Shown one piece after another: positions 54,610 to 64,000 of a DNA stretch of 64,000 bases (position 1 is its first letter; each line of letters opens with the position of its first letter). The DNA comes from Aplysia californica. Lineage: Eukaryota > Mollusca > Gastropoda > Aplysiida > Aplysiidae. Location of the stretch: NCBI RefSeq assembly GCF_000002075.1, contig NW_004797314.1, positions 853,582 through 917,581 on the forward strand, given 5' to 3'. Both the position numbers and the translations under genes were made by a program. The notes under the pieces were generated by a model. The model saw nothing but the letters and a program-made list of their open reading frames with translations. It was not told the origin of the DNA and searched no databases.

Positions 54610-55260
54610 CATGACGTTGTACAACGCCGCGCCAGTAGGATCGAAAGTTCACCGCCGGATCTCCTGGACTCCTGGCAGTAGAACATTAAGTGATTATCCC
54701 CACTTTTATCCGAACTTTTCACCATAATATGCGACTTTTCATTTCTTCCCCAAATCATAGATGGCCAATAAGGGGCCAATAAGGGGCCAGTAATTTGAAG
54801 TCGAGAAAGAAACTGTGCTCGAAACAACTGCTACGCTGAGAACTCAAGCTGGCCGAAGCAGGCATGGTCAGTGTGTTTGACCTCTGGCTACATTATGATT
54901 ATAGGATGAAAAAGTGCTTTGAGATCAACGGTTGTTATGTTGAATAGAACACATGTTTTCCTGCAGATATTCTCAAAAATCTCAAGCCCATAAAATAGAA
55001 GTTGTCGATTTTACATAAATAGAGAAACTTACTCCCGGGACAGATCTCGAACGTTACCATAGAAATAGAACACCACTCCCTAAAATAGATCCCTTGACGC
55101 TCTGCATAACATACGTCGCTTTCGCCTTTTTTAAGTCGGCATTTTTAATGACATTAAAAGTTCGTATCTGAAAGTAAGAGAAACATCTTAATTGTAATTC
55201 CTTATTTTTGATCTAATTAAACTTCACTTGGGTACGCCATAATGGAAGGTCAATATGGGG
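54610..55260. other. Intergenic, nothing recognised
   Basis: No gene or repeat was recognised between the palindrome and the (CAT)n tract. Confidence 0.45.
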
Positions 55261-55262
55261 AC

Positions 55263-55313
55263 TATATATCATCACCACCACCATATCACCATCACCATCA
55301 CCATCACCATCAC

Positions 55314-55366
<53 letters not shown>
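55263..55366. repeat. (CAT/CAC)n microsatellite, 5' of LINE
   Basis: About 100 bases of CAT and CACCAT units on the same strand as the (CAT)n at the other end of the LINE fragment. Confidence 0.97.
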
Positions 55367-55367
55367 A

Positions 55368-55994
55368 GTAGAACCAATGTGCTGATCTTGACTGACAGTC
55401 AGTCTCTCTGCGCAAGGGACTGCTAGGCAACAGCTCGGACATTAATGATTTGCGCCGCAAGTTCAGTGAAACCACAGCCACAATAAAAATCAAGTGGATT
55501 CCAAGCCATGTTGGAATCGAAGGAAATGAGGCAGCAGAACAGGCTGCTAATGAAGCCAGAGAGATTGAAGGAGACAGACCTCCAACAACATGCAAAGGAG
55601 TCTTTCCAATGATCAAGAGGAAAATCAGAGACCCACAATGCAGTGCTAAGTACCAGTACCTGGAAGATGTGTGTTCTGGGTACTCCTGTAAGCGGGAACA
55701 AAATATCATAATATGTCGCTCAGGAGCAGGAACTAACAAGACTGCGGTTGGACCATCATTGGAGCCTAAAGATGGTATAAGAACTTTGTAAATGAAGAGC
55801 TCAGCCCACGTTGTCGAAAATGCGGCCATGAAAAGGAGAATGTCAAACATATGGTTGAATGTCCAGGATCAATGGCAATTCGAATGGAGTTATTTGGACG
55901 AGTGGAGGTGCCGCTAAGCATATTGACAATGGAGCCGAAAAAGAGCCTCGCTCTCGCTCGAATATTTCTCCGTGGAGTCCGCCAGGCCCATTAA
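55368..55994 (+). mobile_element. 5'-truncated LINE: RNase H and C-terminal tail
   Basis: Translated pieces match the C-terminal end of an I/Jockey-group LINE ORF2. LTDSQSL lies at about 55388-55408. IKIKWIPSHVGIEGNEAAEQ (RNase H core with catalytic-type HVG and GNEAAE) starts at about 55483. A post-RNase H domain with CRKCG...HMVECP (Cys2-His-Cys) follows, ending RGVRQAH and a stop at 55992-55994. The frame shifts at least twice (near 55410-55440 and in 55690-55790), so it is dead. It is truncated at the 5' end, and the reverse transcriptase is absent. Confidence 0.85.
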
Positions 55995-56000
55995 GGAAAC

Positions 56001-56180
<180 letters not shown>

Positions 56181-56841
56181 CCATCAGCAGTAGCAGTAGC
56201 AACAATAACAGAAGAAGCAGCATCAACAACAAAAGCAGCAACAGCAGGATTAACAATAGTACCTCAAGCATTTTCAGCTTTACAAAAAGAGTATTGCAAC
56301 AGAAAATAATAGAATAGTCGTTCCACCCTTAACACGCGAAAAGAACGAAAGACCTAAAAGACTATGGCGGTCAGCACTTGGCAACGTCAAACAATATGGC
56401 GGCGCTATATCTCGTCGCCCTTCCCTTTGAGCGAATTCAAGTCGGTGTTATTTACAACAGTTTTCCTTCGTAAACGCAACATTTTCAATAAGCACACACT
56501 TTTTCAATTCTTTTATGTCGCTAGCGAAGATTTTTATTTGATCTAACTTTTTTGCATAATGACTGAACTGCATAATCCTCTCTGTGCCGCTTGATTGAAC
56601 ACACGTCGTTTGATCGGGCCTTATATGTTAGCGACAAACAACAAATCCCTTGTCTGGAGCAGGTCTACTTGAGGTCTATTTTTAGTTCTTTTGTACTGTT
56701 GAAAGTTCAGTCGAAGACGGTGTCATGTTCTAAGGAAGGAGGAAAGTATATAGACCATTATTCTTCAGACTTTAAAACAATTTCAGACATGATCTGCCAC
56801 TGTTGTTATTGATGTTTGTGGAGTCATCTTATTGAGGTGCC

Positions 56842-63927
<7,086 letters not shown>

Positions 63928-64000
63928 GTGAACAACTGAATTTTTCTCCGATATAATATGTGGGGTGTCCTGACAAAACGGGTTACTTCTCGCAATCCCC

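Overview
This is an animal nuclear genome window, AT-rich and repeat-rich, with large introns and one 100-N assembly gap (1404-1503). The protein-coding content, the SINEs, the abundant small TIR elements and a RAG1-N-like transposon of a kind I recall from Aplysia fit a lophotrochozoan, most likely a gastropod mollusc. The species call is an inference.

Three host genes can be assembled exon by exon with consistent splice phases. (1) UBE2V, the catalytically inactive ubiquitin E2 variant (Mms2/Uev1 family), lies on the + strand at 11027-19241 in 4 coding exons and is complete at 144 aa. (2) CDK10, the cyclin-M-dependent kinase, lies on the - strand at 53002-32800 in 15 coding exons and encodes 393 aa. 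(3) A homologue of vertebrate KIAA2012 lies on the + strand from 56842 and runs off the right edge; 6 coding exons are visible. They do not form an operon or an obvious shared pathway.

The rest is mobile DNA and simple repeats. The left 11 kb holds microsatellites, a tRNA-derived SINE, and a 3304-bp DNA transposon (6663-9966) with perfect 30-bp TIRs set in (AT)n and containing a decayed transposase-like gene. UBE2V introns carry TTAA-flanked piggyBac-type MITEs. The 24-32 kb interval holds four TA-flanked pogo/Tigger-like elements. CDK10 introns are packed with copies of a short SINE whose 3' end forms a conserved stem-loop. They also hold the most interesting object in the window: a 2075-bp TIR element (48275-50349) inserted inside one of those SINEs. 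It carries one intact 351-codon gene resembling the N-terminal zinc-binding region of RAG1, and its ends start CACGGCG, reminiscent of an RSS/Transib heptamer. Upstream of the KIAA2012 homologue are a LINE 3' fragment bracketed by (CAT)n and a long (CAG)n tract. The KIAA2012 introns contain another TTAA MITE and very long (CA)n, (TC)n and (GA)n tracts.

No LTR retroelement, endogenous virus, CRISPR array, rRNA or functional tRNA gene was recognised.
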